From Gammaproteobacteria bacterium (GTDB lineage: Bacteria > Pseudomonadota > Gammaproteobacteria > Coxiellales > Coxiellaceae): DNA of 50,064 nt. A program made the translations under genes and the position numbers. Below are positions 27,381 to 35,461 of the stretch, piece by piece. Position 1 is the stretch's first letter. Every line of letters begins with the position of its first letter. Location: contig JAPLRF010000032.1 of NCBI GenBank assembly GCA_026399315.1, forward strand, positions 1 to 50,064, read 5' to 3'. Below the pieces are notes generated by a model. That model worked only from the letters and a program-made list of their open reading frames with translations. It was not told the DNA's origin and ran no database searches.

Positions 27381-28118
27381 ATGCTAACAATTAACAACCT
27401 CCACGCCAAAATCGGCACGACAGAAATTCTCAAAGGCATTGATTTAACAGTTAACGCAGGCGAAGTGCACGCCATCATGGGCCCAAATGGTTCTGGAAAA
27501 ACGACCTTATCAAATATATTAGCGGGACGTGATGGTTATGCTGTGACGAGCGGTGAAATAGTATTTAATGGAAAGAACTTGTTAGATCTGTCTATCGAAG
27601 AACGCGCAGCAGAAGGGGTTTTTTTAGCAATGCAATATCCCGTTGAAATTCCTGGCGTGAATAATTCTTATTTCTTAAAGGCCGCGTTAAATGCGATTCG
27701 TAAAGCGCGCGGAGAATCACCGCTTGATGCCTTTGAATTCATGGCAATCATCAAAAGTTATTTGGGTGATGTCGGTATGGATGAAAAATTTTTAAAGCGC
27801 GCAGTGAACGCGGGATTTTCAGGCGGTGAAAAAAAACGAAATGAAATTTTACAAATGTTACTATTACAGCCGAAATTGGCAATTTGCGATGAAACCGATT
27901 CAGGTTTGGATGTTGATGCACTACAAGTTGTTGCCAAAGGCGTAAATCAATTGCGCAGTCCGGACAAAGCGATTTTATTAATCACGCATTATCAACGCTT
28001 GTTGAATTACGTAGAGCCAGATTTTGTGCATATATTAATGAATGGAAAAATAGTGAGGTCGGGTGGAAAAGAGTTGGCCCATGAAATTGAAAAAAGCGGA
28101 TATGCCGAAATAAAATAG
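27381..28118 (+). CDS. sufC: Fe-S assembly ATPase SufC
   Basis: ABC-type ATPase that drives conformational change in SufBCD. The 245 residues show Walker A GPNGSGKTT (34-42), signature FSGGEKKRNEILQM and Walker B AICDETDSGLDVDAL, where the DETDSGLD form is specific to SufC. A 107-base gap separates it from sufB, longer than the other junctions in this operon and filled with imperfectly repetitive sequence, without a clear promoter. Confidence 0.97.
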   Translation: MLTINNLHAKIGTTEILKGIDLTVNAGEVHAIMGPNGSGKTTLSNILAGRDGYAVTSGEIVFNGKNLLDLSIEERAAEGVFLAMQYPVEIPGVNNSYFLKAALNAIRKARGESPLDAFEFMAIIKSYLGDVGMDEKFLKRAVNAGFSGGEKKRNEILQMLLLQPKLAICDETDSGLDVDALQVVAKGVNQLRSPDKAILLITHYQRLLNYVEPDFVHILMNGKIVRSGGKELAHEIEKSGYAEIK

Positions 28119-28120
28119 TT

Positions 28121-28187
28121 CAGAGCCAGAAGCGTGCTTTACACGAGGGCTAGTGAATTAATACAGAAGCCCCGACTTTTGTCGGTG
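28121..28187. repeat. R2-like fragment and R1 left arm between sufC and sufD
   Basis: cagagccagaagcg (28121-28134) resembles the start of R2. It is followed by the R1 left arm gtgaattaatacagaagc (28153-28170) and the R1 hairpin cccgacttttgtcgg (28171-28185). The 107-base gap between sufC and sufD is almost wholly repeat sequence. Confidence 0.7.
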
Positions 28188-28225
28188 GCGAAGAATCTTG
28201 CCAATGATTTTAATGTAGTGACATT

Positions 28226-28876
28226 ATGACTAATTTATCAGTAACACAAAACACAAAACAACTTATCATTCAGAATGGCGTATTACATTCGTCCAGTGAT
28301 TTTTCCAATGAAATCATTCTTGATGATGAAAATATTATCATTACACCAAGCCAAAATAGCAAAATAGTCTTATACTTTATTAATAACGCTGAAGAATCAA
28401 TAGCGCAAAATATCCAGGTGAATTTCACAGAGCAAAATGCCGAAGTATCAATTTTCGGTTTGTATCAAGCGCGCAATACGCATTCATTTAATATTAAAAC
28501 AGTCATGAATCACGCTGTAGCAAACTGCGTCAGCCGTCAATTGTGGAAGGGAGTCATGTATGATTCTGCAAAAGTCGCTTTTGAAGGAAAAATTATTGTA
28601 GCGCCTGATGCTCAAAAAACAGAAGCGCATTTGACGAATAAAAATTTATTACTATCGAAAGATGCCGAAGTCAGTACGCGACCTTTTTTAGAAATCGACG
28701 CCAATGATGTCAAATGTTCGCATGGCGCAACGGTCGGATGTTTGGATAATGAAGCGATATTTTATTTACGCTCGCGCGGTATTTCAGAAAATGAGGCGCG
28801 TGAATTATTAATCGAAGGGTTTGTGAATGAGATATTGGATTCTACGCCTTTTTTGAAAAGGGGGTTCGATGCGTAA
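28226..28876 (+). CDS. sufD: Short SufD-like Fe-S assembly protein
   Basis: Partner of SufB in the scaffold. Only 216 residues, about half of E. coli SufD (423). The part present is the C-terminal beta-helix half and the family end: VAFEGKIIVAPDAQKTEAHLTNKNLLLS, then EIDANDVKCSHGATVGCLDNEAIFYLRSRGIS, with the His-Gly-Ala-Thr segment near the SufB-SufD interface. The N-terminal helical domain and first half of the beta-helix are missing. The upstream 107 bases hold no missing piece, so this is a compact gene rather than a fragment split by a frameshift. Overlaps sufS by 8 bases. Confidence 0.88.
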   Translation: MTNLSVTQNTKQLIIQNGVLHSSSDFSNEIILDDENIIITPSQNSKIVLYFINNAEESIAQNIQVNFTEQNAEVSIFGLYQARNTHSFNIKTVMNHAVANCVSRQLWKGVMYDSAKVAFEGKIIVAPDAQKTEAHLTNKNLLLSKDAEVSTRPFLEIDANDVKCSHGATVGCLDNEAIFYLRSRGISENEARELLIEGFVNEILDSTPFLKRGFDA

Positions 28877-30098
28877 AGACGATTTCCCTATTTTTAAAAA
28901 CAACCCTGATTTAATTTACCTGGACAGCGCATCCACATCGCAAAAGCCACAGTGTGTGATTAATGCAGAAATGCATTTCTACGAAAAAAATTATGCCAAT
29001 GTGCATCGCGGCATTTATCGGCTGAGTGAAAATGCGACGTCTTCTTATGAAGGTGTTCGTGAAAAAGTACGACAATTTGTTAATGCAAAACACGCACATG
29101 AAATTATTTTCACGAAGGGCACAACAGAATCGATTAACTTAGTCGCTCACTCTTTTGGCTTGTTGAATATTAAAGCGGGCGATGCTATTCTTATTTCAGC
29201 CATGGAGCATCATGCTAATATTGTGCCATGGCAACAATTATGCGAGAAAACAGGTGCTGAATTAAACGTTATCCCCTTGAATGGCGCTGGCGAAATCGAT
29301 TTTGCTGCATATGAAAAATTACTATCCGATAAAATAAAATTACTTTCAATCATTCACGTTTCAAATGTATTGGGCACCATTAATCCTGTCGAAAAAATGA
29401 TTGCATTGGCGCATGAAAAAAATATTCCTGTTTTATTGGACGGCGCTCAAGCAATCGGACATTTACCGCTTGATATGCAAGATTTAGACTGTGATTTTTA
29501 CGTTTTTTCCGCGCATAAATGTTATGGCCCAACCGGTGTTGGTGTTTTATACGGTAAGGAAAAATATTTAGAGGCGATGTCACCTTACCAAACGGGTGGC
29601 AATATGATTCGTCAGGTCACTTTTGAAAAAACAGAATTTAATGTGTTGCCTTATAAATTAGAACCCGGAACGCCTAATATTGCGGGTGTGATTGGATTTG
29701 GCGCAGCGATTGATTATTTGTGCCAGGGATCAGAGGTCGGGGATCGGTGTGCGACTGCTAATGCCATTGACTGCATTCAAACGCATGAAAAGAAGTTACT
29801 AAACTACGCAACTGCGCAATTAGAAAAAGTAGATGGGCTGAAAATATATGGCACATCCAAAAGCAAATCGGGCGTGATTTCATTTACGTTGGATTATGCG
29901 CACCCGCACGATATTGCCACCATTTTAGATCAATCTAATATTGCAGTTAGAGCAGGGCATCATTGTGCGATGCCCTTGATGGATTATTTAGATGTGCCAG
30001 CCTTAACGCGTGTTTCTTTTGGTTTGTATAATGAATTATCGGATATTGATCTGCTGGTTGATGCTTTAAAAAACGTGAGGAAGATATTTTATGTCTGA
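28869..30098 (+). CDS. sufS: Cysteine desulfurase SufS
   Basis: PLP enzyme that takes sulfur from cysteine as an enzyme persulfide for Fe-S assembly. The 409 residues show PLP Lys217 (FSAHKCYGPTG), active-site Cys366 (RAGHHCAMPL) and other class V residues. Between DYL and IQTHE the chain is about 12 residues longer than I expect for the family; this stretch (about 285-297) is encoded by repeat R3. Overlaps sufD and sufU by 8 bases each, so the operon is tightly coupled. Confidence 0.96.
   Translation: MRKDDFPIFKNNPDLIYLDSASTSQKPQCVINAEMHFYEKNYANVHRGIYRLSENATSSYEGVREKVRQFVNAKHAHEIIFTKGTTESINLVAHSFGLLNIKAGDAILISAMEHHANIVPWQQLCEKTGAELNVIPLNGAGEIDFAAYEKLLSDKIKLLSIIHVSNVLGTINPVEKMIALAHEKNIPVLLDGAQAIGHLPLDMQDLDCDFYVFSAHKCYGPTGVGVLYGKEKYLEAMSPYQTGGNMIRQVTFEKTEFNVLPYKLEPGTPNIAGVIGFGAAIDYLCQGSEVGDRCATANAIDCIQTHEKKLLNYATAQLEKVDGLKIYGTSKSKSGVISFTLDYAHPHDIATILDQSNIAVRAGHHCAMPLMDYLDVPALTRVSFGLYNELSDIDLLVDALKNVRKIFYV
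29724..29745. repeat. Repeat R3 inside the sufS reading frame
   Basis: The 22 bases beginning cagggatcagaggtcggg are identical, inverted, to 35879-35900 within folP. The match to the intergenic copy at 45052 extends to 22 of 26. The insertion keeps the sufS frame and encodes QGSEVGDR. Confidence 0.85.
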
Positions 30099-30549
30099 TT
30101 TGCGAGAATTATACCAAGAATTGATTGTTGATCACGGTCGCGATCCTCGTAACTTTAAAGCGATGGATAATGCAACTGTGCATAAAGTCGGGTTTAATCC
30201 CCTCTGTGGTGACCGTTTGACTTTATTTTTAAAAATGGAAAATAACAAAATTGTTGATGCGAGTTTCCAGGGGGCTGGTTGTGCGATATCGATTTCGTCG
30301 GCATCATTAATGACGGAAGCACTAAAAGGTAAAACAAGGGATGAGGCGAAAAATATATTTGATGCTTTTCATTTGCTCGTAACAACGGGTGATGAATCAC
30401 AAATAAATTTATTGGGTAAATTAGCAGTATTAAAAGGCGTGTGTGAATATCCTGCGCGCGTAAAGTGTGCAACACTCGCGTGGCAAACGATGTTGGAAGC
30501 AATAGATAGCTCAGAGCCCAGAGCGTTAGCGAGTGGAGATACGCAATGA
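30091..30549 (+). CDS. sufU: SufU-type Fe-S/sulfur transfer protein
   Basis: Accepts persulfide sulfur from SufS, in the way SufE does in E. coli. The 152 residues have the three cysteines of the IscU/SufU fold: Cys39 (PLCGD), Cys64 (GAGCAISISSASLM) and Cys126 (RVKCATLAW). The GAGC form and about 18 extra residues in the middle are SufU-like rather than IscU-like. The last 13 residues (SSEPRALASGDTQ) are encoded by repeat R2 and are probably not part of the ancestral protein. Overlaps the next gene by 4 bases. Confidence 0.9.
   Translation: MSDLRELYQELIVDHGRDPRNFKAMDNATVHKVGFNPLCGDRLTLFLKMENNKIVDASFQGAGCAISISSASLMTEALKGKTRDEAKNIFDAFHLLVTTGDESQINLLGKLAVLKGVCEYPARVKCATLAWQTMLEAIDSSEPRALASGDTQ
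30512..30537. repeat. Repeat R2 at the sufU-sufA junction
   Basis: The core gagcgttagcgag lies in 26 bases that match the copy at 35433-35458 with two differences. It encodes the end of SufU and supplies tggaga 8 bases before the next start codon. Confidence 0.8.
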
Positions 30550-30878
30550 TTACATTAACAACAGCAGCAAAAGACCATATTAAAACCATGCTGAAAACTA
30601 ACAATGCTGCTTTTCGTTTGGCTGTTAAACAAACCGGCTGCTCGGGTTATATGTATGTTCCAGAAATCGTAGAAAATAAAAAAAAAGAAACTGATGTTGA
30701 AATTCAATTGTCAGATTTATTGATTTATATTGATGCAGACAGTGCTGACATATTAAAAGGCACCGAAATTGATTATGTTAAAAAAGGATTGGGTGTTTAT
30801 CAATTGGAATACCATAATCCGCAAGCCGATAGTTTATGTGGCTGCGGCGAGAGCTTTAATTTAAAGGTGACTAAGTGA
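30546..30878 (+). CDS. sufA: A-type Fe-S carrier protein (SufA/IscA/HesB family)
   Basis: Carries assembled Fe-S clusters to target enzymes. The 110 residues show the three-Cys pattern, Cys32 (TGCSGYMY) and Cys98/Cys100 (LCGCGESF). LTTAAKDHIKTML and YVKKGLGVYQLEYHNP are typical of the fold. It overlaps both neighbours by 4 bases, so it is translated within the suf operon. SufA is the contextual name; sequence alone does not separate SufA from IscA or ErpA. Confidence 0.93.
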   Translation: MITLTTAAKDHIKTMLKTNNAAFRLAVKQTGCSGYMYVPEIVENKKKETDVEIQLSDLLIYIDADSADILKGTEIDYVKKGLGVYQLEYHNPQADSLCGCGESFNLKVTK

Positions 30879-31432
30879 GTACGGCTGTGACAGAAAAACA
30901 AATCATTATTCTCAACCGTGAATGCACAGCATTATTAGTGCCTTCTGGTGCGCGTATTATGTTGCATGAAGGCACTGAGGTGCAAATCACGCAATCGTTA
31001 GGCAATAGCTATACCGTTGCGGTTTACGGTAATTTAGCGCGTATCGATGGAAAAGATGCGGATGCCTTAGGTAAAACACCCACGAACCCCTTATCTGAAT
31101 TACCGGAAGACGCAACGATTGAAGACAAAGTGTGGCACCAATTAAAAGGCGTTTATGATCCTGAAATCCCCGTGAATATTGTTGACCTTGGACTCGTGTA
31201 TCATTGTACTGTTACGCCCGATATCACCGATAACACAGGTTATATTGTGAATGTCGTGATGACATTAACAGCGCCCGGTTGTGGGATGGGCCCTGTGATT
31301 GCGCATGATGCCAAACAAAGAATATTGTCTATCCCTGGCGTTAAAAAAACAGAAATTGAAATTGTTTTTGAACCTGCCTGGGAACAAAGCATGATGAGCG
31401 ATACTGCCAAATTAGAGCTGGGAATGTTGTGA
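30875..31432 (+). CDS. sufT: SufT, MIP18/DUF59 Fe-S maturation factor
   Basis: Accessory factor for Fe-S protein maturation. The 185 residues have a unique N-terminal part (about 1-85) and a C-terminal MIP18 domain with VWHQLKGVYDPEIPVNIVDLGLVYH and VVMTLTAPGCGMGPVI (the conserved Cys in TAPGCGM). The start is GTG 30875 in an ATG/GTGA-type overlap with sufA. This is the last gene of the suf operon; no clear terminator follows within the next 90 bases. Confidence 0.93.
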   Translation: MSTAVTEKQIIILNRECTALLVPSGARIMLHEGTEVQITQSLGNSYTVAVYGNLARIDGKDADALGKTPTNPLSELPEDATIEDKVWHQLKGVYDPEIPVNIVDLGLVYHCTVTPDITDNTGYIVNVVMTLTAPGCGMGPVIAHDAKQRILSIPGVKKTEIEIVFEPAWEQSMMSDTAKLELGML

Positions 31433-31461
31433 TTTTGCAGTGCCTGCGGATTATGCTTGTA

Positions 31462-31488
31462 TTGTATGCAGAGGGGGGGGGGTAAAAT
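31462..31488 (+). promoter_or_regulatory. Predicted promoter with G10 tract in its spacer
   Basis: TTGTAT (31462-31467) and TAAAAT (31483-31488) bracket a 15-base spacer that includes ten consecutive G (31473-31482). Changes in G number would change spacer length, the arrangement of phase-variable porA-type promoters. An overlapping TTGTAT at 31457 gives a 20-base spacer. Confidence 0.5.
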
Positions 31489-31526
31489 GGTAACACCCTT
31501 TTTAAATATATAAACTGGAGATTACT

Positions 31527-31973
31527 ATGAGAAAAATATTTTTCCTCGCTTCTAGTTTGTTATTAGCGTTTACATCCACTTTTGCTGTAGCAGCTTCAAT
31601 GCCAATTAAAGCCATTCACTTCACAATCGATAACCAATCGGGTGCGGCTATCACAAATCTTGTTGTTTATCCCGGAATAACCAATCTAACACCAACGCAA
31701 TTGACGATCAACTCACTTCCAATTGGTATCACCAATCTTACATTTAACGTCGTTAATCAAGGAAAAGAAGCGGGCGTTGCTTTAGGTGCAGGAAATCCCG
31801 ATAAAGGTCAGAATTATGTTTTCATTTCTGGCGGTTCGACTGTAGTAGCAAGACCACAAAAAATGTCTTCTTCTGATCAAAATTGTTTTGGCCAGGGCAG
31901 TTATTCTGTTGTTTGCGTTGAGAAACCCGCTGTTGATATAGACAATGTTCATGCGAAAATTATGACGAACTAA
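31527..31973 (+). CDS. Small exported protein of unknown function
   Basis: The 148 residues have a Sec signal peptide (MRKIFFLASSLLLAFTSTFAVAAS) and a beta-rich mature part with repeated TNL segments and two Cys near the C-terminus (QNCFGQGSYSVVCVE), likely a disulfide in the periplasm or outside. ctggagattact precedes the ATG. Followed by a Rho-independent terminator, so it is a single-gene unit. Family not recognised. Control by the G10-spacer promoter is inferred. Confidence 0.65.
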   Translation: MRKIFFLASSLLLAFTSTFAVAASMPIKAIHFTIDNQSGAAITNLVVYPGITNLTPTQLTINSLPIGITNLTFNVVNQGKEAGVALGAGNPDKGQNYVFISGGSTVVARPQKMSSSDQNCFGQGSYSVVCVEKPAVDIDNVHAKIMTN

Positions 31974-32010
31974 ATTTACTTGCATTACCCTAAGATAGTT
32001 CGCCTTCTTG

Positions 32011-32041
32011 GCCCGGTTAGTCAGAACAGCCGGGTTTTTTA
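32011..32041 (+). terminator. Rho-independent terminator
   Basis: cccgg (32012-32016) and ccggg (32030-32034) form a stem followed by six T (32035-32040), 37 bases after the exported protein gene. Confidence 0.75.
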
Positions 32042-32105
32042 TTCTCAAGAATATGAAAATTACACAATAATCGCTTCTAGTGTTTTGAAATTTCTATAAT
32101 TTTGC

Positions 32106-32133
32106 TTGACAAAAACCGATGTTTTGGTAGAAT
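32106..32133 (+). promoter_or_regulatory. Strong predicted sigma-70 promoter
   Basis: TTGACA (32106-32111, perfect) and TAGAAT (32128-32133) with a 16-base spacer. It is the best consensus promoter in the window and points into a short hairpin-ended transcript. Confidence 0.7.
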
Positions 32134-32139
32134 ACAAGA

Positions 32140-32200
32140 ACTACTTCCCCTGGCGACTTGTCCCGCAGGGCGCAGGGCCACTTTGGTGGCCCTTGTTTTT
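32140..32200 (+). ncRNA. Putative small RNA or attenuator leader of about 60 nt
   Basis: The transcript predicted from the promoter at 32106 would start near 32140 and meet a perfect terminator: agggccac (32174-32181), loop tttg region, gtggccct (32186-32193), then tgtttttt. Upstream ccctg (32148-32152) can pair with caggg (32166-32170) or with a second gcaggg copy beside it, so two foldings are possible. It ends 19 bases before the NYN gene. No frame is visible inside. Either a stand-alone sRNA or an attenuator for the NYN-rlmE unit. Confidence 0.5.
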
Positions 32201-32218
32201 TCTAAGAGTTAATTTTCT

Positions 32219-32854
32219 ATGAAAGTTCAACGCACGATTCTTTATGTCGACGGCTTCAATTTATATTATGGTTGTCTTAAAAAATCTCCCTATCGCTGGT
32301 TGGATCTTAAAAGTCTTTTTTCAAAGTTGTTAAATGATTCCCATCAAATTGTAAAAATTAAATATTACACGGCACTCGTAGCAAATCGATCTGGTGATGA
32401 ACGCTCACGCTTACATCAAAAATATTACCTACAAGCCCTTGAATCATATATTCCAGAAGTTGAAATTCAATACGGACATTATTTAACGCATACCATAAAA
32501 GCAAAAGTAGCTAAACCACCGCCTGAATTTATTGATATTTTTAAAACAGAAGAAAAGGGATCGGATGTCAATTTGGCTTTGCATTTTTTAAATGATGGGT
32601 GGTTGGATAATTATGATTGCGCCGTCCTAGTGTCTAACGATAGTGATTTGGTGGAAGCAATGAAATTGGTTAAGACACAACACAAAAAAAATATTGGACT
32701 TATTTTCGCAGATACAAATCCAAAAAGAAAGCCATCAAGACAGTTATGTGAATATGCTGATTTTGTGAAACACATCAGATCTACCGTCCTTATTAATTCA
32801 CAATTACCTAATAATATCCCTGGATCAGATGTAAGCAAACCCATCAACTGGTAA
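32219..32854 (+). CDS. NYN-domain (PIN-like) protein, probable ribonuclease
   Basis: The 211-residue protein has the NYN/LabA-type fold with its acidic metal site: Asp11 in LYVDGFNLYYG, Asp in EEKGSDVNLALHFL, and Asp residues in LVSNDSDLVEA. The insert between them (RLHQKYYLQALES..) is typical of the small stand-alone NYN family with RNase activity. It is 21 bases before rlmE. Substrate is unknown; rRNA or tRNA processing would suit its neighbour. It may be preceded by a terminator-controlled leader. Confidence 0.85.
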   Translation: MKVQRTILYVDGFNLYYGCLKKSPYRWLDLKSLFSKLLNDSHQIVKIKYYTALVANRSGDERSRLHQKYYLQALESYIPEVEIQYGHYLTHTIKAKVAKPPPEFIDIFKTEEKGSDVNLALHFLNDGWLDNYDCAVLVSNDSDLVEAMKLVKTQHKKNIGLIFADTNPKRKPSRQLCEYADFVKHIRSTVLINSQLPNNIPGSDVSKPINW

Positions 32855-32875
32855 ATTTTTAAGGAACACAAGCGC

Positions 32876-33490
32876 TTGCCAAAAATAAAAAACGGAAGTT
32901 GGATTCATCGCCATCTCAATGATCCTTATGTTAAAGAAGCTCAGCGATTAGGGTATGCATCGCGGGCTGCCTTTAAATTGCTGGGTATTCAGGAAAAAGA
33001 CAAAATATTTAAACCGGGCATGACCGTGATTGATTTGGGTTCAGCGCCGGGTGGTTGGTCACAAGTGGCAAGAAAATGTGTTGGGCAACGGGGGAAAGTG
33101 ATCGCAATTGATTTATTGCCAATGGATGGTGTGCCTGACGTGGTTTTTATTCAGGGGGATTTTAACGATCAAATTACGATGGATCAACTTAATCTCTCAT
33201 TAGGGGGTGAAAAAGCCGATGTGATTATTTCTGATATGGCGCCTAATCTCAGCGGGCAGCGTTCAATTGATTTACCGCGCAGTATTCATTTATTGGAATT
33301 GGCACAGGATTGCGTGCAACACACATTAAAACCAGGTGGTACTTTTTTATTTAAAGCATTTCAAGGTGCGGGCCTTGAGGAATATTTAAAAGAAGTGAAA
33401 ATTCGATTTTCTCAAGTAAAATATCGAAAGCCAGAAGCGTCGCGCTCAGAATCTACCGAGATTTATATATTAGCAATGGGATTTCGTTAG
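32876..33490 (+). CDS. rlmE: 23S rRNA 2'-O-methyltransferase RlmE
   Basis: Methylates U2552 in the A-loop of 23S rRNA. The 204 residues match the family: WIHRHLNDPYVKEAQRLGYASRAAFKL (N-terminal RNA-binding part with the catalytic Lys nearby), SAM motif DLGSAPGGWSQVA, DMAPNLSG with catalytic Asp, and a C-terminal YRKPEASRSESTEIYI with catalytic Lys and Glu. No ATG is suitable; the start is TTG 32876 with aagga about 10 bases upstream. rlmE-ftsH order is standard in gammaproteobacteria. Confidence 0.95.
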   Translation: MPKIKNGSWIHRHLNDPYVKEAQRLGYASRAAFKLLGIQEKDKIFKPGMTVIDLGSAPGGWSQVARKCVGQRGKVIAIDLLPMDGVPDVVFIQGDFNDQITMDQLNLSLGGEKADVIISDMAPNLSGQRSIDLPRSIHLLELAQDCVQHTLKPGGTFLFKAFQGAGLEEYLKEVKIRFSQVKYRKPEASRSESTEIYILAMGFR

Positions 33491-33528
33491 CATCTTGTGT
33501 TGGAATAGGTATAATTAAATCTATTCCA
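33487..33528 (+). promoter_or_regulatory. ftsH promoter overlapped by a palindrome
   Basis: TTAGCA (33487-33492), 17 bases, TATAAT (33510-33515). The -10 sits inside the loop of a perfect 8-base inverted repeat, tggaatag (33501-33508) and ctattcca (33521-33528). The arrangement is that of a repressor operator over a promoter. Confidence 0.55.
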
Positions 33529-33550
33529 ATTCCCCCGTGAGGATTCTATT

Positions 33551-35410
33551 TTGAACAGCATGTTAAAAAATTTGTTTTTGTGGCTAATTATCGCTGTCGT
33601 TCTAATTGCGATTTTCAGTAATTTTGGCCCGCAAGAACCGAATGTTGCGCAATATACCTATTCTGAATTCTTACAGTCTGTTCAAGAAAATAAGATCAGT
33701 AGTGTTGTCGTTCAAAACAACATTATTACTGGCAAAACCAAAGATGCAAAACAATTTGAAACCTACATGCCATTGCCGGATCAAAGTTTATTGAACACCT
33801 TGATCAAGCAAAAAGTCAGCGTGGAAGGTGAAGCCCCTAAGCAACGCAGTTTATTAACCCAAATATTAATTAGTTGGGCGCCATTTTTATTGTTAATTGG
33901 CGTGTGGATTTTCTTTATGCGTCAAATGCAAGGCGGCGGCAAGGGCGGCCCGATGTCATTTGGGCGTAGTAAAGCGCGTTTACTGGGGCAGGATCAAGTA
34001 AAAGTCACTTTTAAAGATGTTGCAGGTGTTGATGAAGCCAAACAAGAATTAGAAGAGATGGTCGATTTTTTAAGAGACCCAAATAAATTTCAAAAACTCG
34101 GTGGCAAAATGCCTTGCGGTGTTTTATTGGTGGGTTCGCCTGGCACAGGTAAAACTATGTTGGCCAAAGCAGTGGCCGGCGAAGCAAAAGTACCGTTCTT
34201 TACGATTTCCGGTTCCGACTTTGTTGAAATGTTTGTGGGTGTTGGTGCATCGCGCGTTAGGGATATGTTTGATCAAGCCAAAAAACAAGCGCCTTGCATT
34301 ATTTTCATCGATGAAATTGATGCGGTGGGTCGTCATCGCGGCGCTGGATTAGGCGGCGGTCATGATGAGCGCGAGCAAACATTAAATCAACTGCTGGTTG
34401 AGATGGATGGCTTCGAAGGAAAAGAAGGCATTATCGTCATGGCCGCAACCAATCGCCCTGATGTTTTAGACCCTGCTTTATTGCGCCCGGGTCGCTTTGA
34501 TCGCCAAGTGGTTGTCCCTTTACCTGATGTTAAAGGTCGTGAAGCTATTTTGGCGGTACATATGCAAAAAGTGCCGCTGGATTCAGATGCCAATGCCGCC
34601 GTGATTGCGCGCGGTACACCTGGATTTTCTGGTGCTGATTTAGCCAATTTAGTGAATGAAGCTGCATTATTTGCAGCGCGCGAAAACAAAAAAACAGTTC
34701 AGATGAGTGATTTGGAAAAAGCAAAAGACAAATTAATTATGGGCGCAGAGCGTCGTTCAATGGTGATGAGCGATGACGAGAAAAAATTAACGGCTTATCA
34801 CGAATCTGGTCATGCGGTTGTCGGTTTATATATGCCAGAACATGATCCCGTTTATAAGGTTACGATTATTCCACGCGGCAGAGCATTGGGTGTGACGATG
34901 TTCTTGCCAGAAGCGGATCGCTACAGCTATTCCAAACGTCGCTTAATGTGCCAATTATCGGCTTTATTTGGCGGTCGCTGTGCTGAAGAATTAATTTTCG
35001 GTTCTGATGCTGTTACAACGGGTGCGTCAAACGACATTGAACGCGCTACTGAAATCGCGCGCAACATGGTAACGAAATGGGGATTGTCTGATGCGATGGG
35101 CCCACTTACTTATGGCGAAGAACAGGGCGAAGTATTTTTGGGTCGTTCAATGACACAAAGCCGCTTGGTATCGGACGAAACAAACAAGCAAATTGACGCG
35201 GAAGTACGGAAAATTATTGATAACGCTTATGAAACAGCTAAATCAGTTTTGAAAAAACACAGCGATCAGTTACATGTGATGGCAGCGGCACTGATAAAGT
35301 ATGAAACAATCGACAGTACGCAACTCAAAGAAATTATGGATGGAAAAGAACCAAGTGCGCCTGAGGGGTGGGATGAAGCATTGAGTGCAAAATCGGTTCC
35401 GGCTGAATAG
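33551..35410 (+). CDS. ftsH: ATP-dependent membrane zinc protease FtsH
   Basis: AAA+ protease that degrades membrane and short-lived proteins, including LpxC and misassembled membrane subunits. The 619 residues include two membrane helices (about 5-24 and 103-122), Walker A GSPGTGKT (195-202), Walker [11 protein letters not shown], the second region of homology [12 protein letters not shown], and the zinc site HESGH (417-421), where most relatives have HEAGH. Start TTG 33551 is supported by gagga 8 bases upstream; ATG 33560 is too far from it. Followed by folP and glmM as in E. coli. Confidence 0.97.
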   Translation: MNSMLKNLFLWLIIAVVLIAIFSNFGPQEPNVAQYTYSEFLQSVQENKISSVVVQNNIITGKTKDAKQFETYMPLPDQSLLNTLIKQKVSVEGEAPKQRSLLTQILISWAPFLLLIGVWIFFMRQMQGGGKGGPMSFGRSKARLLGQDQVKVTFKDVAGVDEAKQELEEMVDFLRDPNKFQKLGGKMPCGVLLVGSPGTGKTMLAKAVAGEAKVPFFTISGSDFVEMFVGVGASRVRDMFDQAKKQAPCIIFIDEIDAVGRHRGAGLGGGHDEREQTLNQLLVEMDGFEGKEGIIVMAATNRPDVLDPALLRPGRFDRQVVVPLPDVKGREAILAVHMQKVPLDSDANAAVIARGTPGFSGADLANLVNEAALFAARENKKTVQMSDLEKAKDKLIMGAERRSMVMSDDEKKLTAYHESGHAVVGLYMPEHDPVYKVTIIPRGRALGVTMFLPEADRYSYSKRRLMCQLSALFGGRCAEELIFGSDAVTTGASNDIERATEIARNMVTKWGLSDAMGPLTYGEEQGEVFLGRSMTQSRLVSDETNKQIDAEVRKIIDNAYETAKSVLKKHSDQLHVMAAALIKYETIDSTQLKEIMDGKEPSAPEGWDEALSAKSVPAE

Positions 35411-35432
35411 CGCTGAGACTTGAGGCAAGCCT

Positions 35433-35458
35433 CAGAGCCCCGAGCGTTAGCGAGCGGA
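35433..35458. repeat. Repeat R2 before folP
   Basis: Core gagcgttagcgag in a 26-base copy, ending gcgga four bases before the folP ATG. A short palindrome tgaggcaagcctca (35420-35433) precedes it. Confidence 0.8.
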
Positions 35459-35461
35459 ACC

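Noticed and set aside
35420..35461. Upstream start for folP giving ASEPRALASG at the N-terminus
   Set aside because: The peptide is repeat R2 sequence, also seen at the SufU C-terminus; ATG 35462 fits the family N-terminus.
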